From contig JAFZQO010000052.1 of the NCBI GenBank assembly GCA_017620335.1, positions 28,581 to 92,580 on the forward strand: a DNA stretch of 64,000 bases, written 5' to 3'. The stretch comes from Bacteroidales bacterium. GTDB lineage: Bacteria > Bacteroidota > Bacteroidia > Bacteroidales > UBA932. Positions 1 through 9,588 of this stretch are shown piece after piece. Every line of letters begins with the position of its first letter. The first letter of the stretch is position 1. The position numbers were made by a program, and so were the translations under genes. The notes under the pieces were generated by a model. It worked only from the letters and a program-made list of their open reading frames with translations. It made no database searches and was not told the DNA's origin.

Positions 1-896
1 TGCTCGTTGCATTCATACACGAGCTGGTATATGTCGCGCTGCTTCGGAGTGAACTTCCCGCCGGTAGGATACGTGCGGGTGAAATCCGAAGCGTAATGGT
101 CGTTGGTCTCGAGGCCGGCGTCGATGACCAGGAGCTTACCCGGCTCGATGAGGGCTTCGTGGGAATGGCAGTGGAATATCTCGCCGTGCTGGGTGAGGAT
201 GGTGGCGAAGGACACGCCCCAGCCCTTGGCAAGGGTAAGGGCCTCCATGGCGCCGACTATCTCCTGCTCCTTCACCCCGATGACGATGCCCTGACGGGCA
301 ACCGTGTGCATCAGCTGGCCGAGGGTGCAGGCGGTCTCCAGTTCGGCGATCTCGATGTCCTCCTTGACCAGGCGCATCTCCACGACGGCGCGGACCATCT
401 CGAGGGAAGCGGCCGGACAGCCGGCCTTACCCTTGGAGAACGTGTCATACGGCTCGATGCCGAGCAAAGAACTGAGCTTCAAAGCATTGTAGTAGCGGGA
501 AGCAGGAAGGAAATGAACCTTGCGGCCGAGGGCGCGGGCTGCGGCGACGGCGCTGTCGAGGGCGCCGTACGGCGCCGAGTGCGCCACGCCGACGCCCGCC
601 GCGACCGACGCCACCGAAGGCATCGGACCCATCCAGATGATGTCGTCTATCTCGACGTCGTCGGCATATACGGTCTCCTCTCCGCTGTCAAGGTCGAGCA
701 CGGCCGCATAACGCGGCTCGTCGATGCCGAAATAATACAGCCAGCAGCTGTCCTGACGGAATTTGTAGCAGTTGTCCCTATACTGGGCCGCGGAATCGAC
801 ATTGCCCAGGAAAAGGGCGATGCCGGACGCTCCCTGCGCCTTCATGCTGTCGATAAGCGTCTGACGCCTCCTGACATAAACATCCTTTGCAAACAT
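1..896 (-). CDS. pepP: Xaa-Pro aminopeptidase (aminopeptidase P), C-terminus cut by window edge
   Basis: About 298 N-terminal residues are visible. The start is the ATG at 896 (MFAKDVYVRRR...). The N-terminal part resembles the creatinase/prolidase N-domain: it reads ALFLGN, WLYYFGIDEPRYA and later DTFSKGKAG. The pita-bread catalytic domain then begins and carries LVIDAGLETNDHYASDFTR, which supplies two of the five metal-binding residues (the Asp of DAG and the Asp of SDF). The His and Glu ligands lie outside the window. Family members remove an N-terminal residue preceding proline and use a dinuclear Mn centre in the cytoplasm. The lipoprotein gene upstream ends 33 bp away on the same strand, so co-transcription is possible. 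The opposite-strand reading frame over this region is a shadow. Confidence 0.88.
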   Translation of the reverse strand, partial: MFAKDVYVRRRQTLIDSMKAQGASGIALFLGNVDSAAQYRDNCYKFRQDSCWLYYFGIDEPRYAAVLDLDSGEETVYADDVEIDDIIWMGPMPSVASVAAGVGVAHSAPYGALDSAVAAARALGRKVHFLPASRYYNALKLSSLLGIEPYDTFSKGKAGCPAASLEMVRAVVEMRLVKEDIEIAELETACTLGQLMHTVARQGIVIGVKEQEIVGAMEALTLAKGWGVSFATILTQHGEIFHCHSHEALIEPGKLLVIDAGLETNDHYASDFTRTYPTGGKFTPKQRDIYQLVYECNE

Positions 897-929
897 AGCA
901 AACAAAGATAGGGATTTCCCGCCTCTTTG

Positions 930-2114
930 TCAAATAAAAGCGAAGGTCAGGTAAACATCGCCGAACTGTGATTCCATGCCGTTGTTCTTCTCAAGATAGT
1001 TGCGCGTAAGCTGTCCCCGCCAGATGATGTCATCCCTTGAATTCAGGGGTATTTCTATGTCGAAACCGTAGGACTTGCCCTTAATGGTGACCTTGGAGGT
1101 ACATTTCCAGGATGTCAGGGTACCACCGTCATCCTCTGTGCACAGGAAGGCCAGGGACTGGAGGTCCTCCGTCCATTCCGAAATCATCACCGCCTGGAAC
1201 GGAATCTTCTGCCTGACCTGGCTGCGCTTGACCGAGATCATGAAATCGGTGATGGAAGGGGAATACAGCCTCATCTCCGCCTCCGTGCTGGCGCTGAAAT
1301 TCTCCACGCCTCCGGCCTTGAAGACGATCTCGTTACCTCCCGCAAACCAGCAATCCTTGTTCTTCATGAGCTCGAACTCCTTGAGGATCAGGGACCTGGT
1401 ATCACCTGACGATTTGGTATCTTTGCGTACTACGATGGTGCCGCCCTTCCCCCAGTCGGGGTCCTGGCGGCGCAGCATCTCGATGGTCTGGTACCCGCTG
1501 TCGTCATTGCGGTTTATCACCCACACCGGCCTCTCCATCGCCATGTTCTCGTTGACGACGACCTCCTTGACGGAGCCGTCGCCCCTGAGTTCGTAGCCGA
1601 TGTTGGCCGTCATGTCCCCTCCGGGGTCGAAAGTGATAACCGGCATGCTGGAGTGGTCCCATTCCTCCGAATAGGGCCAGTATATCTGCAGGTCGGACCC
1701 TGTCAGCGCCGAGATGTACTCCGCGGCGCTGGCGGGGGCGGGGGTGTCGCCGGAACGCGTGGCGTACGCATTCTCGAGATAGTTCTCGAGCAGCGTGCGC
1801 AGCGGCCGCGACCACCGTTCCGCAGGGGCCTTCGTCCCCGCGGAACGGGCCCCGACCCCCGCCCCGGGCGATGTAAACAGGTCAGCCATGGTGTATTCCT
1901 CGTCATACCCGTTCCCGACGGAAGAGCAGACGGCGGAATGTACTTCGTCGAGGTGCTCCTGCTCCAGCGGGAGACGTGAGAATATCATGGCGAGTTCTTC
2001 AAGGGATACCGGAGGGGAGTCCTCCTCGTCAACGACAGGGAATTTCTCGCAGGAAAAAAGCGAAAGGAGCAGCAGCGCCTTGGCCGCCGTTCCGAAAAAA
2101 GACTTGTTCTTCAT
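930..2114 (-). CDS. Lipoprotein of unknown function
   Basis: A 394-residue protein with a clear lipoprotein signal: MKNK start, hydrophobic run, and lipobox LFSC with the Cys near residue 22, followed by acidic residues (EKFPVVDEEDS) that suit surface export in Bacteroidetes. No family is recognised. The middle part (about 130-380) looks like a beta-rich domain with VWVINRND and WGKGGTIVVRKD segments. It lies 94 bp after prmC on the same strand and 33 bp before the aminopeptidase gene. Nothing visible gives its substrate or partner. That it is expressed and acylated is an inference from the signal sequence only. Confidence 0.75.
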   Translation of the reverse strand: MKNKSFFGTAAKALLLLSLFSCEKFPVVDEEDSPPVSLEELAMIFSRLPLEQEHLDEVHSAVCSSVGNGYDEEYTMADLFTSPGAGVGARSAGTKAPAERWSRPLRTLLENYLENAYATRSGDTPAPASAAEYISALTGSDLQIYWPYSEEWDHSSMPVITFDPGGDMTANIGYELRGDGSVKEVVVNENMAMERPVWVINRNDDSGYQTIEMLRRQDPDWGKGGTIVVRKDTKSSGDTRSLILKEFELMKNKDCWFAGGNEIVFKAGGVENFSASTEAEMRLYSPSITDFMISVKRSQVRQKIPFQAVMISEWTEDLQSLAFLCTEDDGGTLTSWKCTSKVTIKGKSYGFDIEIPLNSRDDIIWRGQLTRNYLEKNNGMESQFGDVYLTFAFI

Positions 2115-2208
2115 AGTCGACTTCCTTTAACCATTGCAAAGGAACCGAGAATTATCCGTGTACGCAAAATGGAAACGGATAATCAACAAAAACAAGTCCT
2201 GACGCGCG

Positions 2209-3111
2209 TCAGATGGCGTTTTTGGAAAAGTAGACGAAACGGTTTCTTTCAAAAACGTCCTTCACGGCCCGGGTTTCCGCGAATCCGGCGGAGCGGAAAA
2301 CCTCCTCCGTCTCCCCCGCCAGGCGGTCGTTTATCTCGACGATCCCGCAGCCTCCGGGCAGCAGGAAGCGTTCGGACCAGCGAGCGACGGCCCGGTAGAA
2401 TACCAGGGGGTCGTCGCCCGGAACGAACAGGGCGAGATCAGGTTCGTGCTCCAGTACGTTGCGGTGCATCAGGGGCTTCTCGGACTCCGTCAGATATGGA
2501 GGATTGCTGAGAATGATATCGAAGATTCCGTAATCGAAATCCTGCTCAGCGTCCAAAACGTCCGCCCGGACGAAGAGGGGCATAGAGGCCCCGCGGGCGC
2601 CGGCTTCTTGCGCAAAGTCCTGCGCACGCGCGACGGCCAGGGCCGCCTCTGACACGTCCACCGCCACCTCTTCCGTCCAGGGGGCGAGCAGCGCCACCGA
2701 CCAGGCGATGCAGCCAGAGCCGGTACAGAGGTCCAGCACCCGTACCGGGGGTGCGCCGGGACCGCGCTTCCGCCGCAGGCGGGCAGCCTCCTCCACGGCG
2801 TCCGTCACCAGCCGCTCCGTCTCCTGCCGGGGTATCAGCACGTCCGGCGTGACGCGGAAGCGGAAGCCGCAGAACTCCGCGTACCCGAGCACATACTGCA
2901 CGGGCTCGCCGCCGCGGAGCCGCGCCATGGCGGCCTCGAGGGCCGCCACGGCCCCCGGCTCCACGACCGTCCCCGGCTCGACCACATGCGTATAGCTCTT
3001 CGTCCCCAGAAGGGCCTCGCAGAGCATCAGGACGATGCTGCGGGCCTCCCTTTCAGGGTACAGGGAGCCGAGGGACCTTGTCCCTTCACGTATGAAGTCA
3101 GCGAGCAGCAT
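2209..3111 (-). CDS. prmC: Peptide chain release factor N5-glutamine methyltransferase PrmC
   Basis: 300 residues, the usual length for PrmC/HemK. Residues 1-75 form the small helical N-domain (YVLGYAEFCG then IPRQETE, the PrmC signature IPRxET). The Rossmann methyltransferase domain follows, with SAM loop DLCTGSG at 127-133 and the catalytic NPPY at 203-206 that binds the glutamine side chain. The enzyme methylates the GGQ glutamine of RF1 and RF2 in the cytoplasm. It is the last gene of a PBP1A-ddl-prmC operon; only 3 bp separate it from ddl. Cell-wall and translation genes are mixed in this operon with no obvious functional link. Confidence 0.95.
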   Translation of the reverse strand: MLLADFIREGTRSLGSLYPEREARSIVLMLCEALLGTKSYTHVVEPGTVVEPGAVAALEAAMARLRGGEPVQYVLGYAEFCGFRFRVTPDVLIPRQETERLVTDAVEEAARLRRKRGPGAPPVRVLDLCTGSGCIAWSVALLAPWTEEVAVDVSEAALAVARAQDFAQEAGARGASMPLFVRADVLDAEQDFDYGIFDIILSNPPYLTESEKPLMHRNVLEHEPDLALFVPGDDPLVFYRAVARWSERFLLPGGCGIVEINDRLAGETEEVFRSAGFAETRAVKDVFERNRFVYFSKNAI

Positions 3112-3114
3112 CCG

Positions 3115-4131
3115 TTATGAATTCTCGATGATGATGGAGAGGAATGTGGTCATGTCCATCCCGGCCGTGCGCACCATGCGCGGCACGAGCGAAGCGCTGG
3201 TCATGCCAGGTATCGTATTGACTTCCAGGAAGTAAAGTCCGTCCTCGCCGAGGATGAAGTCCACTCTCACGACTCCCGCGCAGCCCAGTCTGCGGTAGAT
3301 TAGCTTCGTGGTGTCCTGCACGAGGGCCTTCACGTCGTCGGATACGGGGGCGGGGCAGATCTCCTGGCTGTGTCCGTTGTACTTGGCATCGTAGTCGAAG
3401 TAGTCGTTCTCGGAGACGATCTCGATTAGCGGCAGCGCCTGCACGTCCTTCCCGTCGAAATAAGCGGCGCACGTGAGCTCGCGGCCGGATATACCCTGCT
3501 CCACGAGCACCATGGGACCTTCGGAGAAGGCGAACTGCACGGCGGAGACGAGGTCCTCCGGCCGCGACACCTTGGTTATGCCGAAACTCGATCCGCCGTC
3601 CGTCGGCTTGACGAACACCGGGAAGCGGAGCTTGGCGGCGACGGTGGCCGCAAAGGCCTCCAGGTCGGCGCCCCGGCGCACGAACGCGTCAGGCGCGCAC
3701 TTTACGAAGTCCACGTCGCGCAGATAGTTCTTGCAGGCGTACTTGTCGAAGGAGATGGCGCTCACGAACGAGCTGCAGCCGCTGTACGGGATGCCGAGCA
3801 TCTCGAAATAGCCCTGCAGGAGTCCGTTCTCGCCGGGCCGGCCGTGCTGCATGATATAGACGAAGTCGAACTTCACCTTCTCGCCCAGCACCCGTACGGA
3901 ACAGTCGGTCTTGTCAACCTCCGGGCGTGACCCCTCGGGGAAGATGACGCGCATGGAGTTCTTCTTGCGGTACGCGACCAGCTGCCAGCGCCCGAAGCGG
4001 GCCAGGATCTCATACACGTCATAGACGTTCTCGTCGATGCGGGACGCCGTGAACTCCCCGCTCCGGCACGCGACCTCCCACTCCGAGGAGTCGCTGCCGT
4101 AGAATACTGCTATCGAACTATACTTGGACAT
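3115..4131 (-). CDS. ddl: D-alanine--D-alanine ligase
   Basis: 338 residues starting at the ATG at 4131 (MSKYSSIAVFYG). The longer frame upstream would run into the PBP1A gene and reads as low-complexity Arg/Ser, so it is rejected. The protein has the ATP-grasp layout: N-terminal HGRPGENGLLQG loop, central PVFVKPTDGGSSFGI nucleotide-binding segment, a Met/Val hinge LVEQGISGRELT, and the C-terminal metal site FLEVNTIPGMTSAS. It makes the D-Ala-D-Ala dipeptide of peptidoglycan precursors in the cytoplasm. One base separates its start from the stop of the PBP1A gene, which suggests translational coupling with a downstream step of wall synthesis. Confidence 0.96.
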   Translation of the reverse strand: MSKYSSIAVFYGSDSSEWEVACRSGEFTASRIDENVYDVYEILARFGRWQLVAYRKKNSMRVIFPEGSRPEVDKTDCSVRVLGEKVKFDFVYIMQHGRPGENGLLQGYFEMLGIPYSGCSSFVSAISFDKYACKNYLRDVDFVKCAPDAFVRRGADLEAFAATVAAKLRFPVFVKPTDGGSSFGITKVSRPEDLVSAVQFAFSEGPMVLVEQGISGRELTCAAYFDGKDVQALPLIEIVSENDYFDYDAKYNGHSQEICPAPVSDDVKALVQDTTKLIYRRLGCAGVVRVDFILGEDGLYFLEVNTIPGMTSASLVPRMVRTAGMDMTTFLSIIIENS

Positions 4132-4132
4132 A

Positions 4133-6529
4133 TCAATCGAAATAATACTCTTCTTCCTTCTTCTCGGTGCTGTTCTTCGGCTCCTCCACGGTGCCGATGA
4201 TCTCCGGCAGGAGGGCCATGCCTGCGGGCTCGATGAAAGCGTCGGCCTCGGTGATGCCGAGGGTGCCGTCCGCAAGCAGTTTCTTCATCCAGATGCCCCA
4301 GATGGGCAGGGCGGCATTGGAACCCTGGCCGAGGGCCGTGGACTGGAAGTGTACCTGACGGTCCTCGCAGCCTACCCATGCGCCGGCGGTGATGGACGGT
4401 GTATAGCCTATGAACCATCCGTCGGAGTTGTCGTTGGTCGTACCGGTCTTGCCGGCGATCTGGCCGCGCAGGCCGTAAACGGAGCGCAGGCGCCCGCCGG
4501 TACCCCCGTTGACGACGTTCTGCATCATCTGCACCATCGTGTAGGCGACGTTCTCGTTGAGGGCGTCACGCTTGCCGCTGGTGAACTCGCTGACGACGTT
4601 GCCGAGGTTGTCCTCGATGCGTGTCACGAACAGCGGCTCGCAGAACACTCCCCCGGAGGGGAAGGTGTTGTACGCCGCAACCATCTCGTAGATGGACAGG
4701 TCGGCCGCGCCCACGCAGATGGACGGGACGGGGTCGAGATGCCCGGTGATACCCATCGAGCGCATCAGGCTGATCATCTGCTCGGGTCCGCGGCTGAAAT
4801 AAGGGTCGCCTTCGCAGAGCTTCTTCATGATGCCCGCGGCGATGTTGTTGCTGCTTATCTGGAGACCCTGGCGCATGGTCAGCGCACGGCCCCTGTACTG
4901 GGCGGCGTCAGTGGTCTTCGGGGTCCATTCCTGACCGTCCGGGAAGACGAACGACACGGGATTGTTCATGAACTGCTCGTCCGGGGACATGCCGCTGAGA
5001 AGGCCCGTAGTGTACAGGAAGGGCTTGATGGTGGAGCCGACCTGGCGGCGGCCCTGCCCGACGTTGTCATACTTGAAGAAGCGGTAGTTCGGGCCGCCGA
5101 CATAGGCCTTGATATGGCCCGTGGCGGGCTCGATGGCCATGAAACCGGCCCTCAGGATAGCCTTGTAATAACGGATGGAATCGTCCGGGGTCATGACAGT
5201 GTCAATGACCACCGGCTTGCCGTCATTGCCATAGGCGAATATCTTCATCTTCTGGGGCTCGGAGAAGCTCTTGAGGATGGTGGCCTCGGGAACGCCGGCG
5301 TTCTTCTGGAGGCGGTAGCGGTCGCTCCAACGGCGGGCCTGGTTCATCAGGCGGTTGCGCACGGCCTCGTCCACGTCGGGTGCGAAAGGCTTGTGGGCGA
5401 GGTTGCGGGACTCCCTGTCGAAGCTCTTCTGAAGGGTCTTTCCGAGATGCTCCTCGACAGCCTCTTCGGCGTACTTCTGCATCTTGTAGTTGATGGTGGT
5501 GTAGATGCGCAGTCCGTCGCGGTCGAGGTCGTAGGGTTCGCCGTTGGCCTTCTTGTTCTTGTCCAGCCAGCCGTAGAGTTCGTCACGGACCCAGCGGAGG
5601 GAATCCCTCGAGTAGTCCTCACGGTCGGTATAGTCCGAGCGCTTGGGCTTGTGGGCGGACATCACCCTGCGCAGCATGTCGCGGAAATAAGGGGCATGTC
5701 CGGCGTTGTGGTCCTGGACCTGGAAGTTGTCGACGTTGATGGGCAACTGGCAGAGCGAGTCGCACTCGGCCTTCGTGAGGTACCCGGAACGCTCCATTCG
5801 TCCCAGGACCGTGTTGCGGCGTTCGAGGGCCTTGTCAGGATTGAGGCGGGGATTGTAACGGGTGGGCTTGTTGACCATGCCGACAAGCACAGCGCTCTCC
5901 TCGACCTTCAGTTCGGAAGGCTGCTTGTCGAAGAAGGTCAGGGCCGCAGCCTTGATGCCGTAGGCGCTGCTGCCGAAGAAGATGGAGTTGAGATACATGT
6001 CCACAATCTCCTCCTTGGTATAGTTGCGTTCGAGCTTGACGGCCGTGATCCATTCCTTCAGCTTGGTCCACACCGTGACGACCTTGGACCAGCCCGGAAT
6101 CTTGCTGTTGACCTCGCGGCGGGGATAAAGGGTCTTGGCCAGCTGCTGGGTGATGGTACTTCCGCCTCCCTGGCTGGTGTCCATCATGAGCAGGGTCTTG
6201 AAGAATACGCGGCCGAGACCGATCATGTCAATGCCTGAATGTTTGTAAAAGCGCTTGTCCTCGGTCGCGACTGCAGCCTGGACGAGGCTGGGGGCCAGCT
6301 CGTCGTAGCTGGCGTACGTGCGGTTCTCTATATGGAAGGTCGTAAGGATCTCCCCTTCCTCGGCGAGGACCTGCGTAGCGAGCTTGCTCTCAGGGTTTTC
6401 AAGCTCCTCGAAGGAAGGTATCTTGGCGAATATCCATACCAGTATGAGAAGGGCCAGGATCAGGGCCACCGGGAAGGTGATGATGATCCAGAACCACTTG
6501 GTTATTTTCTTGCGTGTCGTGTCTTTCAT
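4133..6529 (-). CDS. mrcA: Class A penicillin-binding protein 1A (bifunctional glycosyltransferase/transpeptidase)
   Basis: 798 residues from the ATG at 6529 (MKDTTRKKITKW), chosen over an ATG 19 codons upstream because it puts the basic stretch directly before the single membrane helix (about 13-35). The GT51 domain follows with the catalytic Glu90 in ATEDKRFYKHSG and the GGSTITQQLAK motif. The transpeptidase domain has Ser499 and Lys502 in GSTIKPF, an SSNN motif, and KTGTTND near the C-terminus. The protein polymerises and crosslinks glycan strands at the outer face of the inner membrane. The C-terminus ends in a short acidic tail (EEEYYFD). It heads the operon with ddl and prmC and is divergent from topA. 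Confidence 0.96.
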   Translation of the reverse strand: MKDTTRKKITKWFWIIITFPVALILALLILVWIFAKIPSFEELENPESKLATQVLAEEGEILTTFHIENRTYASYDELAPSLVQAAVATEDKRFYKHSGIDMIGLGRVFFKTLLMMDTSQGGGSTITQQLAKTLYPRREVNSKIPGWSKVVTVWTKLKEWITAVKLERNYTKEEIVDMYLNSIFFGSSAYGIKAAALTFFDKQPSELKVEESAVLVGMVNKPTRYNPRLNPDKALERRNTVLGRMERSGYLTKAECDSLCQLPINVDNFQVQDHNAGHAPYFRDMLRRVMSAHKPKRSDYTDREDYSRDSLRWVRDELYGWLDKNKKANGEPYDLDRDGLRIYTTINYKMQKYAEEAVEEHLGKTLQKSFDRESRNLAHKPFAPDVDEAVRNRLMNQARRWSDRYRLQKNAGVPEATILKSFSEPQKMKIFAYGNDGKPVVIDTVMTPDDSIRYYKAILRAGFMAIEPATGHIKAYVGGPNYRFFKYDNVGQGRRQVGSTIKPFLYTTGLLSGMSPDEQFMNNPVSFVFPDGQEWTPKTTDAAQYRGRALTMRQGLQISSNNIAAGIMKKLCEGDPYFSRGPEQMISLMRSMGITGHLDPVPSICVGAADLSIYEMVAAYNTFPSGGVFCEPLFVTRIEDNLGNVVSEFTSGKRDALNENVAYTMVQMMQNVVNGGTGGRLRSVYGLRGQIAGKTGTTNDNSDGWFIGYTPSITAGAWVGCEDRQVHFQSTALGQGSNAALPIWGIWMKKLLADGTLGITEADAFIEPAGMALLPEIIGTVEEPKNSTEKKEEEYYFD

Positions 6530-6664
6530 ATTATATATTTTTCTCGACTTCGTCGAGCGCTTGGAGTCAGTGCACAATCCCGACAAAATTACGCATTAAA
6601 ATTTGGAAAATTGCCCTGTTTGTGATTTTCTTTGCAGTCCGATTGTATTTTTGAAAGACTTGTG
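6530..6664. promoter_or_regulatory. Divergent promoter region, PBP1A operon and topA
   Basis: The 135 bp between the two start codons hold a perfect minus-strand -7 box TAATTTTG (plus-strand 6584-6591) about 50 bp before the PBP1A start. On the plus strand TTTCTTTG (6627-6634), 21 bp after a TTG, gives a plausible topA leader of about 24 nt. TATTTTTG (6646-6653) is a second match but lies only 11 bp before the ATG. A small hairpin (CTCGAC-TTC-GTCGAG, from 6543) lies in the PBP1A leader. Assignment rests on consensus matching only. Confidence 0.35.
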
Positions 6665-8980
6665 ATGGAGAATTTGGTTATTGTGGAGTCACCGGCGAAA
6701 GCCAAGACATTCCAAAAGTATCTGGGGAAGGATTTCGCGGTGAAGGCGAGTTTCGGGCATATCCGCGACCTGCAGGACAAGAAACTCAGCATCAACGTGG
6801 AAAAGGGCTTTGAGCCGGAGTACGTCATTCCGGCCGACAAGCGCCGCGTCGTCTCCGAGCTGCGCAAGGCGGCGTCGGAGGCGTCCGTCGTATGGCTCGC
6901 TTCCGATGAGGACCGCGAAGGGGAGGCCATATCCTGGCACCTTTGCGAGGCCCTCGGCCTCGATCCAGCCAGGACGAGGCGCATAGTCTTCCACGAGATA
7001 ACAAAAGACGCCATACAGAACGCGGTTAAGAATCCCCGCACCATAGACATGAACCTCGTGAACGCCCAGCAGGCGCGGCGCGTGCTCGACCGTCTGGTCG
7101 GCTTCGAGCTTTCACCCATCCTCTGGCGCAAGATCCAGCCCAAGCTCTCCGCCGGCCGCGTGCAGTCGGTTGCGCTGAGGCTGGTGGTGGACCGCGAGAA
7201 GGAGATCATGGCTTTCCAAAGTGAGCCGTTCTACCGCGTCGAAGCTGTGTTCCATCCTCAGGGTGCCCCCGCCGCGGTCAAGGTCAAGGCGACCCTCGGC
7301 ACACGTTTCCAGAGCCTGGAAGAGGCCCGCAAGTTCCTGGAGGACAGCATCGGAGCCCGCTTCACCGTAGGTTCGATGGAGTCGAAGGAGGTCACGCGCT
7401 ATCCCGCCCCACCCTTCACCACCTCCACGCTCCAGCAGGAGGCGGCGCGCAAGCTCCGCTTCCCCGTGAGCCTTACCATGCGCCTGGCCCAGAGCCTGTA
7501 CGAGCGCGGTCTGATCACCTACATGCGTACGGATTCCACCAACCTCTCGTCCCTGGCCCTCGGCACTTCCAAGAAGTTCATCGTCGACAATTTCGGTGAG
7601 GAGTACTCGCACCCGCGCCAGTTCAGGACTCATTCCAAGGGCGCGCAGGAGGCCCACGAGGCCATCCGCCCCACCTTCATCGAGAATACCGTCATAGAAG
7701 GCACAGCCCAGGAGCAGAAGCTTTACAACCTCATCTGGAAGCGCACCGTTGCGTCCCAGATGGCAGACGCCCGCGTGCTCTCCACCGCCATCAAGGTGGA
7801 TTCCGACAAGCGCGAGGAGAAGTTCAGCATCCAGGCCTCGCAGGTCCTGTTCGACGGCTTCCTGAAACTCTACATGGAGGGTACGGACGACGAGAACAGC
7901 CCCGAAGAGGAGACCGTGCTTCCACCCGTCAATGTCGGCGACGTGCTTGACGCCAAGGGCATCACGGCGGAGTGCAAGTTCACCCAGCCTCCCCAGCGCT
8001 ATTCCGAGGCCACCCTGGTCAAGAAGCTCGAGGAGCTCGGCATCGGACGCCCGTCCACATACGCCCCCACCATCAGCACCCTGACCACCGGCCGCGGTTA
8101 CATCGTCAAGGGCGACAAGGATGGACAGAAATACCCCGTCACCAACCTCACCCTGAAGAACGGCGCCATCAGCGAAAGCCGGAAGACCGAGACTGTCGGC
8201 GCGGAGAAAGGCAAGCTCCTGCCCCAGGAGATCGGCATGATCGTGACCGACTACCTCGTGAAGAACTTCCCGGACATCCTGGACTATGACTTCACCGCCA
8301 ACGTCGAGAAGGACTTCGACCAGATCGCCGACGGCGGAAAGGTCTGGAACTCCGTCATCGGCGAGTTCTACTCCCCCTTCCACCACAAGGTCGAGGACGT
8401 GCTCGGGGACAAGCAGTACAGCAAGGTAAGCCGCGAGATTGGAATCGACCCCGCCGACGGGCAGATGGTCGTAGCGCGCTTCGGACAGTACGGACCGTAC
8501 GTACAGAAGGGCGAGGGTGAGAACCGCCAGTTCGCCAGCCTCGACAAGGGCCAGCTGATCGAGACCATAACTCTCGAGGACGCGCTGAAACTTTTCCGAC
8601 TGCCCCGCCGTGTCGGAACCTTCGAGGGCCTGGACATCATCGCCATGAAGGGACGCTACGGCCCCTACATCAAGCACGGGGACAGGATAGTCTCGCTGCC
8701 GAAGGGCGCCGACCCCCTCAAGGTTTCTCTCGAGGAATGCATCGGAATCATCGGGGAAGACAGGAAGAAGGTTCCCCTCAACACCGTGCTGTTGGAGTTC
8801 CCGGACAGCGGCGTCAGCGTGCTGAACGGCCGTTACGGTCCCTACATCAAGAAGGACGGCGCCAACTACAGGATTCCGAAGGGAACGGACGCCTCAACCC
8901 TCACTGAGGCCGCCTGCATGGCCATCATTAACAATTCGAAACCCTCGGAAAAGACTTTCAGGAAAGGAAGGAAATCGTGA
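6665..8980 (+). CDS. topA: DNA topoisomerase I (type IA)
   Basis: 771 residues starting at MENLVIVESPAKAK (ATG 6665). The Toprim domain follows, with the acidic cluster SDEDREGEAISWHL that binds Mg. The catalytic tyrosine is Tyr286 in LITYMRTDST. The C-terminal part carries three short basic repeats of the form GxYGPYxxxG near 620, 665 and 725, as in the topoisomerase C-terminal repeat family, and no Cys4 zinc fingers, which fits Bacteroidetes enzymes. It relaxes negatively supercoiled DNA. It stands alone, with ispD convergent further downstream and an Lrp gene after 98 bp. Confidence 0.97.
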   Translation: MENLVIVESPAKAKTFQKYLGKDFAVKASFGHIRDLQDKKLSINVEKGFEPEYVIPADKRRVVSELRKAASEASVVWLASDEDREGEAISWHLCEALGLDPARTRRIVFHEITKDAIQNAVKNPRTIDMNLVNAQQARRVLDRLVGFELSPILWRKIQPKLSAGRVQSVALRLVVDREKEIMAFQSEPFYRVEAVFHPQGAPAAVKVKATLGTRFQSLEEARKFLEDSIGARFTVGSMESKEVTRYPAPPFTTSTLQQEAARKLRFPVSLTMRLAQSLYERGLITYMRTDSTNLSSLALGTSKKFIVDNFGEEYSHPRQFRTHSKGAQEAHEAIRPTFIENTVIEGTAQEQKLYNLIWKRTVASQMADARVLSTAIKVDSDKREEKFSIQASQVLFDGFLKLYMEGTDDENSPEEETVLPPVNVGDVLDAKGITAECKFTQPPQRYSEATLVKKLEELGIGRPSTYAPTISTLTTGRGYIVKGDKDGQKYPVTNLTLKNGAISESRKTETVGAEKGKLLPQEIGMIVTDYLVKNFPDILDYDFTANVEKDFDQIADGGKVWNSVIGEFYSPFHHKVEDVLGDKQYSKVSREIGIDPADGQMVVARFGQYGPYVQKGEGENRQFASLDKGQLIETITLEDALKLFRLPRRVGTFEGLDIIAMKGRYGPYIKHGDRIVSLPKGADPLKVSLEECIGIIGEDRKKVPLNTVLLEFPDSGVSVLNGRYGPYIKKDGANYRIPKGTDASTLTEAACMAIINNSKPSEKTFRKGRKS

Positions 8981-9018
8981 GGATGAATTGATTTATAACG
9001 TTTTATGTTTCATAACCA

Positions 9019-9050
9019 TTGCGGATTTAGATTTTTTATTTCTATATTCG
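9019..9050 (+). promoter_or_regulatory. Bacteroidetes-type promoter of the Lrp/AsnC gene
   Basis: TTG at 9019-9021 and TATATTCG at 9043-9050 (one mismatch to TAnnTTTG) are 21 bp apart. The start codon is 29 bp downstream, so the leader would be about 20 nt. It lies in an AT-rich stretch in an otherwise GC-rich region. Inferred from consensus only. Confidence 0.5.
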
Positions 9051-9078
9051 CAATGTTTACTTTTAAATCGTAAGCACT

Positions 9079-9588
9079 ATGCCTACTACATACCAGATCG
9101 ACGAAATCGACCAGAAGATACTTTCCTTCCTGGTCAACAACGCCAGGATGCCATTCCTGGAGATAGCACGCGAGTGCGGAGTGTCCGGAGCGGCCATCCA
9201 CCAGAGGGTCAAGAAACTGGAAGCCAACGGGGTAATCACCGGTTCACGCCTCCTTGTCAAGCCCCAGGCTCTCGGCCTTAACGTCTGCGCCTTCATCAGC
9301 GTGGTGCTCTCCGAGGCCAACAAGTATCCGCAGGTGGTCAACTCCCTCAAGCACATCCCCGAGATCGTGGAGTGTCATTTCGTAACCGGCAGGGCCGCGC
9401 TATTCGTGAAGGTGTACTGCTTCAACAACGACCACCTTATGGAGGTGCTGCTCAATACGATACAGAAGATTCCGTACATCCAGTCAACGGACACCATGAT
9501 ATCCCTGGACGAGGCGTTCGAGCGCCAGGTCTGGGTCAAGGACTATTCAAGCGTAAGCTTCAACGCCAATTCTTCAGCGTCAGAATAG
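9079..9588 (+). CDS. Lrp/AsnC-family transcriptional regulator
   Basis: 169 residues. Residues 1-60 are an AsnC-type winged helix-turn-helix (IDEIDQKILSFLVNNARMP, then VSGAAIHQRVKKLEANGVI). Residues 70-150 form the RAM ligand-binding/oligomerisation domain (VCAFISVVLSE, FVTGRAALFVKVYC). Family members sense amino acids and act as octamers on promoters of amino-acid metabolism. Target genes cannot be read from the neighbours. The last 29 bp overlap the end of ispD on the other strand. A promoter with good spacing lies 29 bp upstream. Confidence 0.9.
   Translation: MPTTYQIDEIDQKILSFLVNNARMPFLEIARECGVSGAAIHQRVKKLEANGVITGSRLLVKPQALGLNVCAFISVVLSEANKYPQVVNSLKHIPEIVECHFVTGRAALFVKVYCFNNDHLMEVLLNTIQKIPYIQSTDTMISLDEAFERQVWVKDYSSVSFNANSSASE

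Noticed and set aside
96-911. Long plus-strand reading frame over the aminopeptidase
   Set aside because: It is the antisense shadow of the clear Xaa-Pro aminopeptidase; its translation has no family features and is low in hydrophobic order.
4124-6238. 704-codon plus-strand frame across the PBP1A gene
   Set aside because: High GC opens long antisense frames. The minus-strand PBP1A has all catalytic motifs, while the plus-strand product has none.
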